A stretch of DNA of 13,734 nucleotides from an uncultured Acetobacteraceae bacterium (GTDB lineage: Bacteria; Pseudomonadota; Alphaproteobacteria; Acetobacterales; Acetobacteraceae): assembly GCA_903839965.1 (NCBI GenBank), contig CAIMEK010000791.1, positions 1-13,734 of the forward strand, in the 5' to 3' direction. The notes below the pieces were generated by a model, which searched no databases, was not told the origin of the DNA, and saw only the letters and a program-made list of their open reading frames with translations. The position numbers were made by a program, and so were the translations under genes. Position 1 is the first letter of the stretch, and each line of letters begins with the position of its first letter. Of this stretch, positions 5,302 through 12,709 are shown piece by piece.

Positions 5302-6681
5302 ATGATAACCGCACCTGCCGAAGCCGCCGGCATGACTGCTCTCGAGCAGATCGATTCCCGGCCCCTCACCAAGAACCAGAAAAACCTCATCTCGCTCGTC
5401 GTCGTGGGCAACGTGTCGGAGTTCTTCGACATGTTCCTCATCGGCTTCGCCGTGAGCAGCCTGCTCAAGGATCCCGCCTGGCATCTGAAAGGCTTCGAGG
5501 CCGGCTGGATCATTGCCATGTCTGGGCTCGGCACGGTGATCGGCGCCATCGCCTGGGGCCGCCTCGCCGACCGCATCGGCCGCAAGGCAGCCTTCTCCTG
5601 GTGTGTCCTCCTCTTCACCGTCTTCACCCTCGCCTCGGTGTTCACGCCGAACGACGGCTGGATCATGCTCGCCATTTGCCGCATCTTCGTGGGCATCGGC
5701 GTCGGCGGCCTGAATATCACCTCGATCCCGTACATGCAGGAGTTCGTCCCCGCCAAGCAGCGTGGCTTGCTTTCCGGCCTGGCCTCGGTATTCATCCCCT
5801 TCGGCCTGTTCCTCGGGTCGGTCGCGCAGATGATTGTCGGCTCGAACTGGCGCCTGCTCATCGCCCTGGGCGTCATTCCAATCTTCCTGCTGTTCTGGCT
5901 GCGCATGGTGCCCGAGTCGCCCCGGTTCCTGCAGTCGCGGGGCCGCACCGCCGAGGCCCGCAACGCGCTCGCCTGGGCCCTGGAATTCCCGGTCGAGCGG
6001 CTCGGCGCCCTGCCCGAGATCACCTCCATCCAGTCCGCGTCCTACTCGGTCATCTTCAGCAAATACCTCAGGCCACTGGTCATCATCACCCTCGGCTCGT
6101 TCTGCTTCATCCTCGGCTCGGCCGTCATCCAGGGCTGGGGCCAGTCCATCCTCGGCTCGGGATACAAGTTCAGCCCCGGAATGGTCGGCGCCCTCTTCAT
6201 GGTGGTGTCGCTGGGCGACCTGCTCGGTCGGCTCTCTTCGGCGTGGCTTGCTGACCGGATCGGGCGCCGCTGGACGATGTTCGGGTTCGGCCTCGTCGGC
6301 GCTCTCGGACTGTTGCTCGCGGCAGCGTCGGCGATGATCGTGGGAGCCGCCCACTGGGACGTTTCCACCGCCGGCTGGATCTTCTTCGTCGGTATTCTCA
6401 TCGCCATGACGTTCGGCGACGGCGCGTTCGGCATCCTCAATGCCTTCGGGGCCGAGCAGTTCCCGAACGAGGCCCGCTCGACGGGTCTCGGCCTCGGCTA
6501 CGGCATCGGCGCCACCGCGAAGGTCTTCGGCCCCGCCCTGCTCGGCTCTGTCTTCGGGACAACCGTGACGCTCGATTCCATCCCGCCCGCCTTCGCCCTG
6601 TTCGCGGTACTGCTCGTCTTCGGCGGCATTGCGTACCTGTTCGCCAAGGAAACCAAAGGCATGTCGCTCGACTCCATCTGA
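5302..6681 (+). CDS. major facilitator superfamily transporter (sugar/organic-acid:proton symporter type)
   Basis: 459 residues with about twelve hydrophobic segments in two halves, an inner-membrane permease. The MFS motif GRLADRIGRK is at 86-95 and its second-half copy LADRIGRR at 317-323. PESPRFLQSRGR (204-215) ends the first half, before the central loop, and ETKGMSLDSI (450-459) closes the protein, both typical of sugar-porter and metabolite:H+ symporters. RIFVGIGVGGLN (127-138) resembles aromatic/organic-acid symporters, fitting an anionic substrate. It lies 31 bases after the kinase and 39 before ulaG, so they share an operon. In this locus it takes the place of the UlaABC phosphotransferase, importing without phosphorylation; the substrate is inferred as L-ascorbate or a related acid. 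GAGG at 5290-5293 supports the start; an internal ATG (codon 11) is an alternative. Confidence 0.92.
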   Translation: MITAPAEAAGMTALEQIDSRPLTKNQKNLISLVVVGNVSEFFDMFLIGFAVSSLLKDPAWHLKGFEAGWIIAMSGLGTVIGAIAWGRLADRIGRKAAFSWCVLLFTVFTLASVFTPNDGWIMLAICRIFVGIGVGGLNITSIPYMQEFVPAKQRGLLSGLASVFIPFGLFLGSVAQMIVGSNWRLLIALGVIPIFLLFWLRMVPESPRFLQSRGRTAEARNALAWALEFPVERLGALPEITSIQSASYSVIFSKYLRPLVIITLGSFCFILGSAVIQGWGQSILGSGYKFSPGMVGALFMVVSLGDLLGRLSSAWLADRIGRRWTMFGFGLVGALGLLLAAASAMIVGAAHWDVSTAGWIFFVGILIAMTFGDGAFGILNAFGAEQFPNEARSTGLGLGYGIGATAKVFGPALLGSVFGTTVTLDSIPPAFALFAVLLVFGGIAYLFAKETKGMSLDSI

Positions 6682-6720
6682 GACGCGCCCACCACGCAAC
6701 AGCAGAAGAAAGACCCGACC

Positions 6721-7776
6721 ATGAGCATGATCGACGACATCACACGCGAAAAGTGGATTCTGGGAGCTTTCCCCGAGTGGGGCACCTGGCTCAACGAGGA
6801 AATCGACGCGACCCAGGTCGCGCCTGGAACGTTCAGCATGTGGTGGATCGGTTGCACGGGCATCTGGCTCAAGACCCAGAACGGCACCAGCATCGCCACC
6901 GACCTGTGGTTCGGCAACGGGAAGCGAACCCAGAAGACCAAGGAGATGGCGCCGTTCCACCAGATGCGGAACATGACGGGGGGGCGGGCGACGCAGCCGA
7001 ACCTGCGCGCTGCTCCCATCGTGTTCGATCCGTTCGCCGTGACGCAGGTCGATGCCGTGCTGGCGACCCACATCCACCAGGACCACATCGACCCCTACTT
7101 CGCGGCCGCGGTCCTGAAGAACTGCGCGCCAGACGTCCCCTTCATTGGCCCGCAGGGGTGCGCGAACCTGTGGACGAAGTGGGGCGTTCCCGCCAGCCGG
7201 ATCAAGGTGGTCCGCCCTGGCGAGGCGGTCACCATCAAGGATGTGGAGATCGTGGCGCTTGAGTCGTTCGACCGCACCGTGCTGGTCACGTCGAACGAGT
7301 CGCTCCAGGGCAAGCTGCCCAGCATGGACGACAAGGCCGTGAACTACCTGTTCAAGACACCGGGTGGCAACTTGTACCATAGCGGCGACTCGCACTACTC
7401 CATCCGCTACGCCAAGCATGGCAAGGAGCACAAAATCGACGTCGCGCTCGGCTCCTATGGCGAGAACCCGATCGGCAACCAGGACAAGATGACATCCATC
7501 GACATCCTGCGCATGGCGGAGGCCCTCGGGACGAAGGTGGTCATCCCCTTCCACCACGACGTGTGGACCAACTTCAAGGCCGACCCGCTCGAGATTCTTC
7601 TGCTGTGGAACTACAAGAAGAACGTCCTGCAGTACGGGTTCAAGCCCTTCATCTGGGAGGTCGGCGGCAAGTTCACCTATCCTGACGACGCCGACAAGAT
7701 CCAGTACCACTACCGGCGAGGCTTCGAGGACGCGTTCACCGACGAACAGAACGTGCCGTTCCCATCGATCCTGTAG
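6721..7776 (+). CDS. ulaG: L-ascorbate-6-phosphate lactonase UlaG
   Basis: Metallo-beta-lactamase-fold, Mn2+-dependent hydrolase that opens L-ascorbate-6-P to 3-keto-L-gulonate-6-P in the cytosol. The 351 residues align end to end with E. coli UlaG (354): FPEWGTWLNEEI, QVAPGTFSMWWIGCTGIWL, QPNLRAAPIVFDPFAV, CAPDVPFIGPQGC, AVNYLFKTPGGNLYHSGDSHYS, DVALGSYGENP, VVIPFHHDVW and YGFKPFIWEVGGKFTYP. The metal motif H-x-H-x-D-H is H117, H119, D121, H122 (THIHQDHID; E. coli has THDHNDHID). UlaG is highly diagnostic of the phosphorylated ascorbate pathway, so its presence without PTS genes is what makes the locus notable. It is the last gene of block B. The ribosome-binding site is modest (AGAAGAAAG); an ATG at 6727 is a possible alternative start. 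Confidence 0.95.
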   Translation: MSMIDDITREKWILGAFPEWGTWLNEEIDATQVAPGTFSMWWIGCTGIWLKTQNGTSIATDLWFGNGKRTQKTKEMAPFHQMRNMTGGRATQPNLRAAPIVFDPFAVTQVDAVLATHIHQDHIDPYFAAAVLKNCAPDVPFIGPQGCANLWTKWGVPASRIKVVRPGEAVTIKDVEIVALESFDRTVLVTSNESLQGKLPSMDDKAVNYLFKTPGGNLYHSGDSHYSIRYAKHGKEHKIDVALGSYGENPIGNQDKMTSIDILRMAEALGTKVVIPFHHDVWTNFKADPLEILLLWNYKKNVLQYGFKPFIWEVGGKFTYPDDADKIQYHYRRGFEDAFTDEQNVPFPSIL

Positions 7777-7781
7777 GGGCC

Positions 7782-7808
7782 GTCAACCGCTTTGCGTATA
7801 CGGTTGAC
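7782..7808. terminator. possible terminator or inverted repeat between convergent ulaG and the aldo/keto reductase
   Basis: GTCAACCG (7782-7789) and CGGTTGAC (7801-7808) are perfect eight-base inverted arms around an 11-base loop, five bases after the ulaG stop. There is no clear T-tract, but the position between convergent genes fits a termination or mRNA 3'-end structure. The rest of the gap to 7937 shows nothing I recognise. Confidence 0.45.
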
Positions 7809-7937
7809 CCGGCACGTCGAGCGGTGGCGACCCGCCCGGAGCTTGCCCTTACAGATCCCGCCTTCAGGCCGAGCGCGGTAGCGGCCGAGTTCTCCCCCCC
7901 GCCGCTACTGCGCCGAAACCCGGACCGGTCGCGCTCC

Positions 7938-8945
7938 TCAGCCCTTGCCCACCGCCTCGTTGCGCCGTTCCGCCATGCCGTCCTCCATGGAGCGCGGGTA
8001 GCGCGGCGGCAACTTCGACACCCGCTCGAGGCGCTCCAGCGCCGCCGGCGGCAGGCTGAAGGTGGTGGCCTGCAGGCTGTCCTCGAGCTGGGCGGTGGTG
8101 CGGGCGCCGATGATGGCGGCGCTCACCCAGGGCCGCTCCAGCACCCAGCGCACCGCCACCTGCGCCGGCGGACGGCCAAGCTCGGCGGCCACCGCGAGCA
8201 GTTCGGCCAGGATGGCGTCGCGACCGGGGTGGAAGAAGCGCGACGGGATGGCCCAGCCGCCGGCGACGCGGCTGCCCTCCGGCGCCGCCTCGACCGACTT
8301 GTACTTGCCGGTGAGGAAGCCGCCGGCCAGCGGCGACCACACCGCCACCCCGAGCCCCTTCAGCTCGCACACCGGCACGATTTCCTGCTCGATGTCGCGC
8401 ACCACCAGGCTGTACTGCGGCTGGTAGGCGGCAAAGCGCGACCAGCCCCGGCTGTCGGCGGTCCACAGCGCCTCCATCAGGCGCCAGGCCTCGAAATTGC
8501 TGCACGCGGCGTAGCGCACCTTGCCCTGGCGTATCAGGTCCTCCAACGCGCGCAACTGCTCGTCGAGCGGCGTCTGCACGTCGACATGGTGGATGTAGTA
8601 GATGTCGAGCCAGTCGGTCTGCAGGCGGCGCAGGCTGTCCTCGGCGGCCAGCATGATATGGGCGCGCGAGGTGCCGGAATCGTTCGGGCCGGGACCCATC
8701 GGGTTGAACACCTTGCTGGCCAGCACGACCTGCCGGCGGCGCCCCTTCAACGCCACCCCCAGCATGGTCTCGGCCACCCCGGCGTTGTAGCCGTCGGCGG
8801 TGTCGAGAAAATTGACGCCCGCCGCCAGCGCGGCATCGATCAGCCGGGTGGTCTCGGCCTGGTCGGCGCCGCGGCCGAACGTCATGCTGCCCAGGCAAAT
8901 CTCCGACACTTTCAGCCCGCTTTGGCCGAGACGACGGTACTGCAT
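7938..8945 (-). CDS. aldo/keto reductase
   Basis: 335-residue NADPH-dependent oxidoreductase of the AKR superfamily (TIM barrel, cytosolic). The N-terminus MQYRRLGQSGLKVSEICLGSMTFG is the usual first strand (first 20 residues typical of the family). The catalytic tetrad is visible as D48 (NFLDTADGY), Y53, K78 (VLASK) and H119 (IYYIHHVD). C-terminal features are AVRWVLERPWVSAAIIGARTTAQLEDSL, the NADP-binding stretch. A GGGAG lies about eight bases before the start. It follows the alcohol dehydrogenase gene on the same strand after 34 bases, so the two probably form an operon. The substrate is unknown; many close relatives act on small aldehydes and ketones or sugars. It is convergent with ulaG, and nothing ties it to the ascorbate pathway beyond proximity. 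Confidence 0.92.
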   Translation of the reverse strand: MQYRRLGQSGLKVSEICLGSMTFGRGADQAETTRLIDAALAAGVNFLDTADGYNAGVAETMLGVALKGRRRQVVLASKVFNPMGPGPNDSGTSRAHIMLAAEDSLRRLQTDWLDIYYIHHVDVQTPLDEQLRALEDLIRQGKVRYAACSNFEAWRLMEALWTADSRGWSRFAAYQPQYSLVVRDIEQEIVPVCELKGLGVAVWSPLAGGFLTGKYKSVEAAPEGSRVAGGWAIPSRFFHPGRDAILAELLAVAAELGRPPAQVAVRWVLERPWVSAAIIGARTTAQLEDSLQATTFSLPPAALERLERVSKLPPRYPRSMEDGMAERRNEAVGKG

Positions 8946-8979
8946 CGCGATGTTCTCCCACTCGTGCGCGGCGGCAAGG

Positions 8980-9984
8980 CTAGTCCGTGGCGGCGTCGGG
9001 CACCAGCACCGCCGCCCCGGTCAGCGCGCCGCTGCGCAGCCGGTCCAGCGCTTCGTTGGCCTGCGCCAACGCAAACACGGTCGTCTCGGTGACCACCGGC
9101 ACGCGCGCGGCGATGGCAAGGAATTCGTCGCCGTCGCGGCGGGTGAGGTTCGCCACCGAGCGGACCTGCCGCTCCATCCACAGCAAGGAATAGGGAAAGG
9201 CGGGAATATCGCTCATGTGAATGCCGCCGCACACCACCACCCCGCCCGGCGCGACGGCGGCCAGCGCGGTGGGCACCAGCGCGCCCACCGGGGCGAAGAT
9301 CAGCGCCGCGTCGAGCGGCTCCGGCGGCGCCGTGTCGGAGCCGCCGGCCCACACGGCGCCGAGGCGACGCGCAAAATCCTGCGCCTCGGCGTCGCCGGGG
9401 CGGGTGAAGGCGAACACCTCTCTGCCTTCCCAGCGCGCCACCTGGGCGGCGATATGGGCGGCGGCGCCGAAGCCGTAGATGCCAAGCCGGCGGGCGTCGC
9501 CGGCCATGCGCAGGCTGCGGTGGCCGATCAGGCCGGCGCACATCAGGGGCGCGGCATGCACGTCGGAGAAGCCGGGCGGGATGGCGAAGCAATAGCGGGC
9601 GTCGGCGAGGGTGTATTCGGCGAACCCGCCGTCGATCTGCCAGCCCGTGAACCTGGCGTTCGGGCACAGGTTCTCCCGCCCGCTGGCGCACCAGGCGCAG
9701 TTGCCGCACGTCCAGCCCAGCCAGGGGATGCCGACGCGCTCGCCGAGCGCGGGCCGCTCCACGCCGGGGCCGAGGGCGGCGACGCGGCCGATGATTTCGT
9801 GGCCGGGCACGATCGGCGGGGCGGTGCCCGGCAGTTCGCCGTCGACCAGATGCAGGTCGGTGCGGCAGACCGCGCAGGCGGCGACGCGCACCAGCACCTG
9901 GCCGGGGCCGGGCACGGGGATGGGCCGGTCCTCCGGGGACACGGCCTCGCAAAGGCGGCGCAGGACCATCGAGCGCATGGGCAT
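8980..9984 (-). CDS. zinc-dependent alcohol dehydrogenase (MDR superfamily)
   Basis: About 334 residues, GroES-like plus Rossmann domains. Catalytic-zinc ligands are C40 (CAVCRTDLH), H62-E63 (VPGHE) and C149; the structural zinc lobe is C93-x2-C96-x2-C99-x7-C107 (CGNCAWCASGRENLC). The Rossmann motif is GIYGFGAAAHIAAQVA (168-183), the style of the subfamily often annotated zinc-binding alcohol dehydrogenase family protein, related to AdhP. It oxidises primary alcohols or reduces aldehydes with NAD(P); the physiological substrate is unknown. The frame is open further upstream to 10113, but family alignment starts at MRSMVLRR; the ATGs at 9984 and 9978 follow AGGT and are the best starts. It probably forms a two-gene unit with the downstream aldo/keto reductase. 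Confidence 0.9.
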   Translation of the reverse strand: MPMRSMVLRRLCEAVSPEDRPIPVPGPGQVLVRVAACAVCRTDLHLVDGELPGTAPPIVPGHEIIGRVAALGPGVERPALGERVGIPWLGWTCGNCAWCASGRENLCPNARFTGWQIDGGFAEYTLADARYCFAIPPGFSDVHAAPLMCAGLIGHRSLRMAGDARRLGIYGFGAAAHIAAQVARWEGREVFAFTRPGDAEAQDFARRLGAVWAGGSDTAPPEPLDAALIFAPVGALVPTALAAVAPGGVVVCGGIHMSDIPAFPYSLLWMERQVRSVANLTRRDGDEFLAIAARVPVVTETTVFALAQANEALDRLRSGALTGAAVLVPDAATD

Positions 9985-10256
9985 CGACCTGTTGCGGTGG
10001 ACGGGCGCCCCCATGGCGCCGGCCTGTCGGGGAATTTTACACGTTCCGCGACTCGGCCGGGAGGGCCCGCGCGGACGGTTGTCGGCGCCAACGGCCGTCT
10101 CAGTTTCCTGCATTCGTCTCCGGAATGCGTCGACTCGGCTGGCGGATGGGCGCGCTTGCCAACCGGCCCGCGGCGAATGTCGGGATTCTTTACACCCTTC
10201 GGCCGCGGCAACGGGAGGGCGCCGAGGAATCCTTGTGAATCAAGGGCCAGGAGCGG
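9985..10256. other. intergenic region between the divergent alcohol dehydrogenase and PEP-CTERM genes
   Basis: I see no protein-coding gene here. Inverted repeats occur at 10110-10128 (GCATTC, seven bases, GAATGC) and 10231-10245 (CCTTG, TGAAT, CAAGG), and GACTCGGC occurs twice (from about 10050 and 10132). The inverted repeats are upstream of the sigma-54 element at 10257, where an enhancer-binding protein would bind, but neither can be assigned. On the minus strand TAAAAT (about 10039-10034) could be the -10 of the dehydrogenase promoter; no good -35 goes with it. Confidence 0.3.
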
Positions 10257-10272
10257 TGGCACGCAGGTTGCT
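10257..10272 (+). promoter_or_regulatory. sigma-54 (RpoN) -24/-12 promoter of the PEP-CTERM gene
   Basis: TGGCACG-CAGG-TTGCT (10257-10272) matches the sigma-54 consensus TGGCACG-N4-TTGCW at every fixed position. The invariant GG (10258-10259) and GC (10270-10271) have the required 12-base register. Transcription would start near 10283, giving a leader of about 45 bases before the ATG at 10329. Such a promoter needs an ATP-driven enhancer-binding activator. PEP-CTERM genes in exosortase bacteria such as Zoogloea are known to depend on RpoN with the PrsK/PrsR pair, which fits the downstream gene. Confidence 0.85.
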
Positions 10273-10328
10273 TGGGATCGGCCGGCTCCCCGTCTTTACG
10301 ACGGATTGCCTTGAGGGACTGGCTGACC

Positions 10329-11048
10329 ATGACCTTGCGTACCTGCCTCGGAGCTGCGGTGTTCGCCTTCGGCCTCACGGCCGCCGGCAACGCCGGCGCG
10401 CTCACCATCAGCTATTCGTCGTACTATCCCGGCACGCCGACCCAGACGAGCCAGATCGCGACCGACTGGAATACCGGCACTCAAAGCATTACCCTTCCAA
10501 AATTCAATACAAGTCTTGGAACACTGACGTCGATCAGCATAACGCTCTTCGCGGACGCCAATTCATCGGGAAACGTGAAGAACAACAACACCGGTAGTGT
10601 CGTCGTCAACCAATGGATCGCCAATCTGGAGGTCGATCTCCTGAATCCTGGCTTCTCCGGACCGTACACGCCTGTCGGAATTTTCGGCCAGACACTGGCG
10701 ACCGCGTATCCGCAATTGGTGAGCGTCACGCCCCAGGTGCTTACCGCGGGAACTTCGGTCGGCTACAGCGTCACCAACCAGAGCGCTTCGGCCGCCTACA
10801 GCGTCCCCTCCGCCAGCTTCGCCACCTACGAAGGCGCCGGCAATGTGCTGTTTCATTTGTTCACCGACACCCAGACAACCACCAGCACGACCGGCGGCAA
10901 CCTGGACCTGACCCAGACCACCACCGCCTACGCCGAAGGAACCATCACCTACACCTACAGCGCGGCGGCCGTGCCGGAACCGGTGTCGGTGGCGCTGCTG
11001 GCAACCGGCCTGCTTGGCCTCGGGCTGGTCCGCCGCAGGCGCGGCTGA
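10329..11048 (+). CDS. PEP-CTERM sorting-domain protein (exported; choice-of-anchor E-like)
   Basis: 239 residues. An N-terminal signal peptide (TLRTC, hydrophobic AAVFAFGLTAAG, cleavage near AGA-LT at about residue 24) is followed by a Ser/Thr/Asn-rich secreted domain. The C-terminal sorting signal (215-239) has VPEP, a hydrophobic segment ALLATGLLGLGL and a terminal RRRRG. Such signals are processed by exosortase (EpsH-type) in bacteria that make exopolysaccharide. The middle, with SITLPKFNTSLGTLTSISITL near the start and a late GTITYTYS, resembles the choice-of-anchor E domain, which I propose with moderate confidence. It probably ends up at the cell surface or in the matrix. The frame is open back to 10272, but that start would precede the predicted transcript, so the ATG at 10329 is chosen; GAGGGA lies about 12 bases before it. 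It is transcribed from the sigma-54 element upstream. Confidence 0.88.
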   Translation: MTLRTCLGAAVFAFGLTAAGNAGALTISYSSYYPGTPTQTSQIATDWNTGTQSITLPKFNTSLGTLTSISITLFADANSSGNVKNNNTGSVVVNQWIANLEVDLLNPGFSGPYTPVGIFGQTLATAYPQLVSVTPQVLTAGTSVGYSVTNQSASAAYSVPSASFATYEGAGNVLFHLFTDTQTTTSTTGGNLDLTQTTTAYAEGTITYTYSAAAVPEPVSVALLATGLLGLGLVRRRRG

Positions 11049-11070
11049 GAAGACTGTCGAGAAACCTTAC

Positions 11071-11089
11071 AGCGGCGCGCGGCGCCGCT
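11071..11089. terminator. strong GC hairpin between convergent genes, probable bidirectional terminator
   Basis: AGCGGCGC-GCG-GCGCCGCT is a perfect eight-base-pair stem with a three-base loop. It lies 22 bases after the PEP-CTERM stop and 19 bases after the end of the Hpt gene on the other strand. Neither side has a long T-tract (the minus strand side reads GTAAGGTTTCT), but placement and strength fit a shared terminator. Confidence 0.6.
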
Positions 11090-11107
11090 TGGCGGCATGT
11101 ACGGCGA

Positions 11108-11452
11108 TCAGCCACCCCGCAGGCCGGCCAGGCAGCTTCTTGCCGCGGCGTGTGCCGCCGCGCCCAACACCCTGAGCTCTGCCCGCACCGTCGCCAGCCC
11201 GGCCGCGCCGAGGTCGGTCCGGCCCATGGCATCCCGGCACGCCCGCTCCAGCGCCACCGCCCCCACCGCCCCGGCGGCGCCCGCCAGCGAATGGCACGTG
11301 CGCCGGGCCGCGTCGGCATCGCCGCGCGCGGCATCGCCGTCCAGCACGCCCAGCAGCCGCCCGACATCCTCCACGAACACCTCGACCACCAGGCGCAGAT
11401 CCGCCGCATCGAGGTCCTGCGCCAACTGCGCCGCGAAGTCGCCGTCGCTCAT
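11108..11452 (-). CDS. stand-alone Hpt (histidine phosphotransfer) domain protein
   Basis: 114 residues, a single four-helix Hpt module. The phospho-accepting His is H54 in RRTCHSLAGAAGAVGAVAL, matching the family pattern H-S-L-K-G-x-x-x-x-x-G except that the usual Lys is Ala57. The preceding FVEDVGRLLGVLDGDAARGDADAARR and following LERACRDAM are typical flanking helices. It would relay phosphate between a hybrid sensor kinase and a response regulator in the cytosol; no kinase or regulator is in the window. It lies 63 bases downstream of the glycosyltransferase gene on the same strand, so it may be co-transcribed. A GGCGGA about ten bases before the ATG is a weak ribosome-binding site. Confidence 0.8.
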   Translation of the reverse strand: MSDGDFAAQLAQDLDAADLRLVVEVFVEDVGRLLGVLDGDAARGDADAARRTCHSLAGAAGAVGAVALERACRDAMGRTDLGAAGLATVRAELRVLGAAAHAAARSCLAGLRGG

Positions 11453-11515
11453 GGGCCGTTCCGCCAGGGGTGACGCCCCGGCACTACCCCGCCCGCCCCG
11501 CGCACCGCAAGGGCG

Positions 11516-12709
11516 CTACCGCGCCGGCGCCAGCGCCCGCACCAAAGCAACGATCGGCTGCAGGGTGCTGTCCCACAGCAGGTCCTGCGGCGCCACCAGC
11601 GGCGCGGCCGGCGTGGCTGTCGCCAGCAGCGCCCGCATGCCGGCCGCGAAGGCGGCCGGATCGTCGGCGATGGCGACCCCGGGCAGCCCGGCATAGCGTT
11701 CGAACCCGCGAAAGGCGCAGCTGGTCCCCAGCACGGGCAGCCCCGACACCAGCGCCTCCGGGGTCTTCAGGTTGGACCCGCCGCCATAGGTGATCGGCAG
11801 CAGCACGCCCCGCGCATTGCCCAGCAGGCTGCTCAGCGCCAGCTCGCCGACCGCGCCGAGCAGCACGATCCGGTCGCGCGCCAGGTAGGACAGTTCGTGC
11901 CCCTCCAGCCGCGCGCGGATCAGCTCGCCCACGCGGCCCGCCACCACGATCAGTTGTCCGGCGCGCAGCACCGACAGCCCGGGCAGCACCAGGTCGCAGA
12001 AACCCGTCGCATTGGGCGCGTGCGCGCTGCCCACGAACAGCAGGTAGCTGTGCCACGGCTCCAGCGGCTCGGGCAGGATGCCGTGCAGATGCCCGACGCG
12101 GCGCAGCACCGTGCCGTTGGCGGCGACCGCGACCGGCCGGCCCGTCCAGCCCGCGATGGTGGCGGCATCGTCCGTCGTGGTGGCGCTGGCCGCGGCGGCG
12201 TTGCGGGCCAGGTCCTGTTCGAGCGCGGCCACTTCCTCGACGATGCCGGCCGCCTCCGCCACGCCGGATTCCGCCAGGATGGCCGCCTTGGAGCGGGACT
12301 CGATGTTGTGGGCGTTGTAGATCACCGGCGGCGCCGGCGAGCCGCGTTCGCCCCAGCGGCGCACCGCCGGCCACAGCCATGGCTCCTCCAGCATCACAAT
12401 GTCGGCCCGCGCCGCCTCGGCACGGCGGACGAATTGCTCGAAACAGGCCGTGTCGGTCGCGGCCAGTTCGCTGGTGGTCAGGTCCCGCACCTGCCACAGC
12501 CCGGGGAAGCGCCCCTCGGCCCGCGCGGCATCGAGGTCGACCGCCGGCGGCTCGCTATCCGGCAAATTCTGCGAGCGGCTGAACACGGCCATGCGCTCGA
12601 CGGTGCAGCCGGCCGCCTCCAGCATTCGCGCGGTGTGGGAGGCGCGTATCTGCCCGCCATGGCGGGGCGGCCGCGTCGGGTAGGACGTCAGGTGCAGGAT
12701 CCGGGTCAT
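11516..12709 (-). CDS. glycosyltransferase, GT4-type (GT-B fold)
   Basis: 397 residues. The N-terminal domain starts MTRILHLTSYPTRPPRHGGQ, the acceptor-domain entry with GG at 18-19, and includes VIYNAHNIESRSK (129-141). The nucleotide-sugar domain shows LLFVGSAHAPNATG (223-236), VVAGRVGELI and the GT4 donor-binding segment PITYGGGSNLKTPEAL (305-320) followed by SGLPVLGT. It transfers a sugar from a nucleotide donor, probably to an exopolysaccharide or lipopolysaccharide intermediate at the cytoplasmic face; donor and acceptor cannot be named. The frame is open upstream to 13420, but that is the antisense-like alternative frame of the neighbouring gene. The ATG at 12709 overlaps the upstream stop by four bases (ATGA), fits the family N-terminus and indicates translational coupling. 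Confidence 0.88.
   Translation of the reverse strand: MTRILHLTSYPTRPPRHGGQIRASHTARMLEAAGCTVERMAVFSRSQNLPDSEPPAVDLDAARAEGRFPGLWQVRDLTTSELAATDTACFEQFVRRAEAARADIVMLEEPWLWPAVRRWGERGSPAPPVIYNAHNIESRSKAAILAESGVAEAAGIVEEVAALEQDLARNAAAASATTTDDAATIAGWTGRPVAVAANGTVLRRVGHLHGILPEPLEPWHSYLLFVGSAHAPNATGFCDLVLPGLSVLRAGQLIVVAGRVGELIRARLEGHELSYLARDRIVLLGAVGELALSSLLGNARGVLLPITYGGGSNLKTPEALVSGLPVLGTSCAFRGFERYAGLPGVAIADDPAAFAAGMRALLATATPAAPLVAPQDLLWDSTLQPIVALVRALAPAR

Noticed and set aside
5284..7710. 808-codon open frame on the minus strand opposite the MFS and ulaG genes
   Set aside because: It is a shadow of GC-biased codons on the + strand. The product is an Asp/Glu/Gly/Arg/His-rich string with no domain, while both + strand genes are unmistakable.
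9985..10113. Upstream start of the alcohol dehydrogenase at 10113
   Set aside because: The added 43 residues have no family match and no ribosome-binding site that I can see, while MPMRSMVL at 9984 matches the normal N-terminus.
8800..10314. 504-codon plus-strand frame over the alcohol dehydrogenase, and a 346-codon alternative minus frame (8912-9952)
   Set aside because: The alcohol dehydrogenase frame has all eight zinc ligands and a Rossmann motif; the others are Gly/Ala/Arg-rich shadows.
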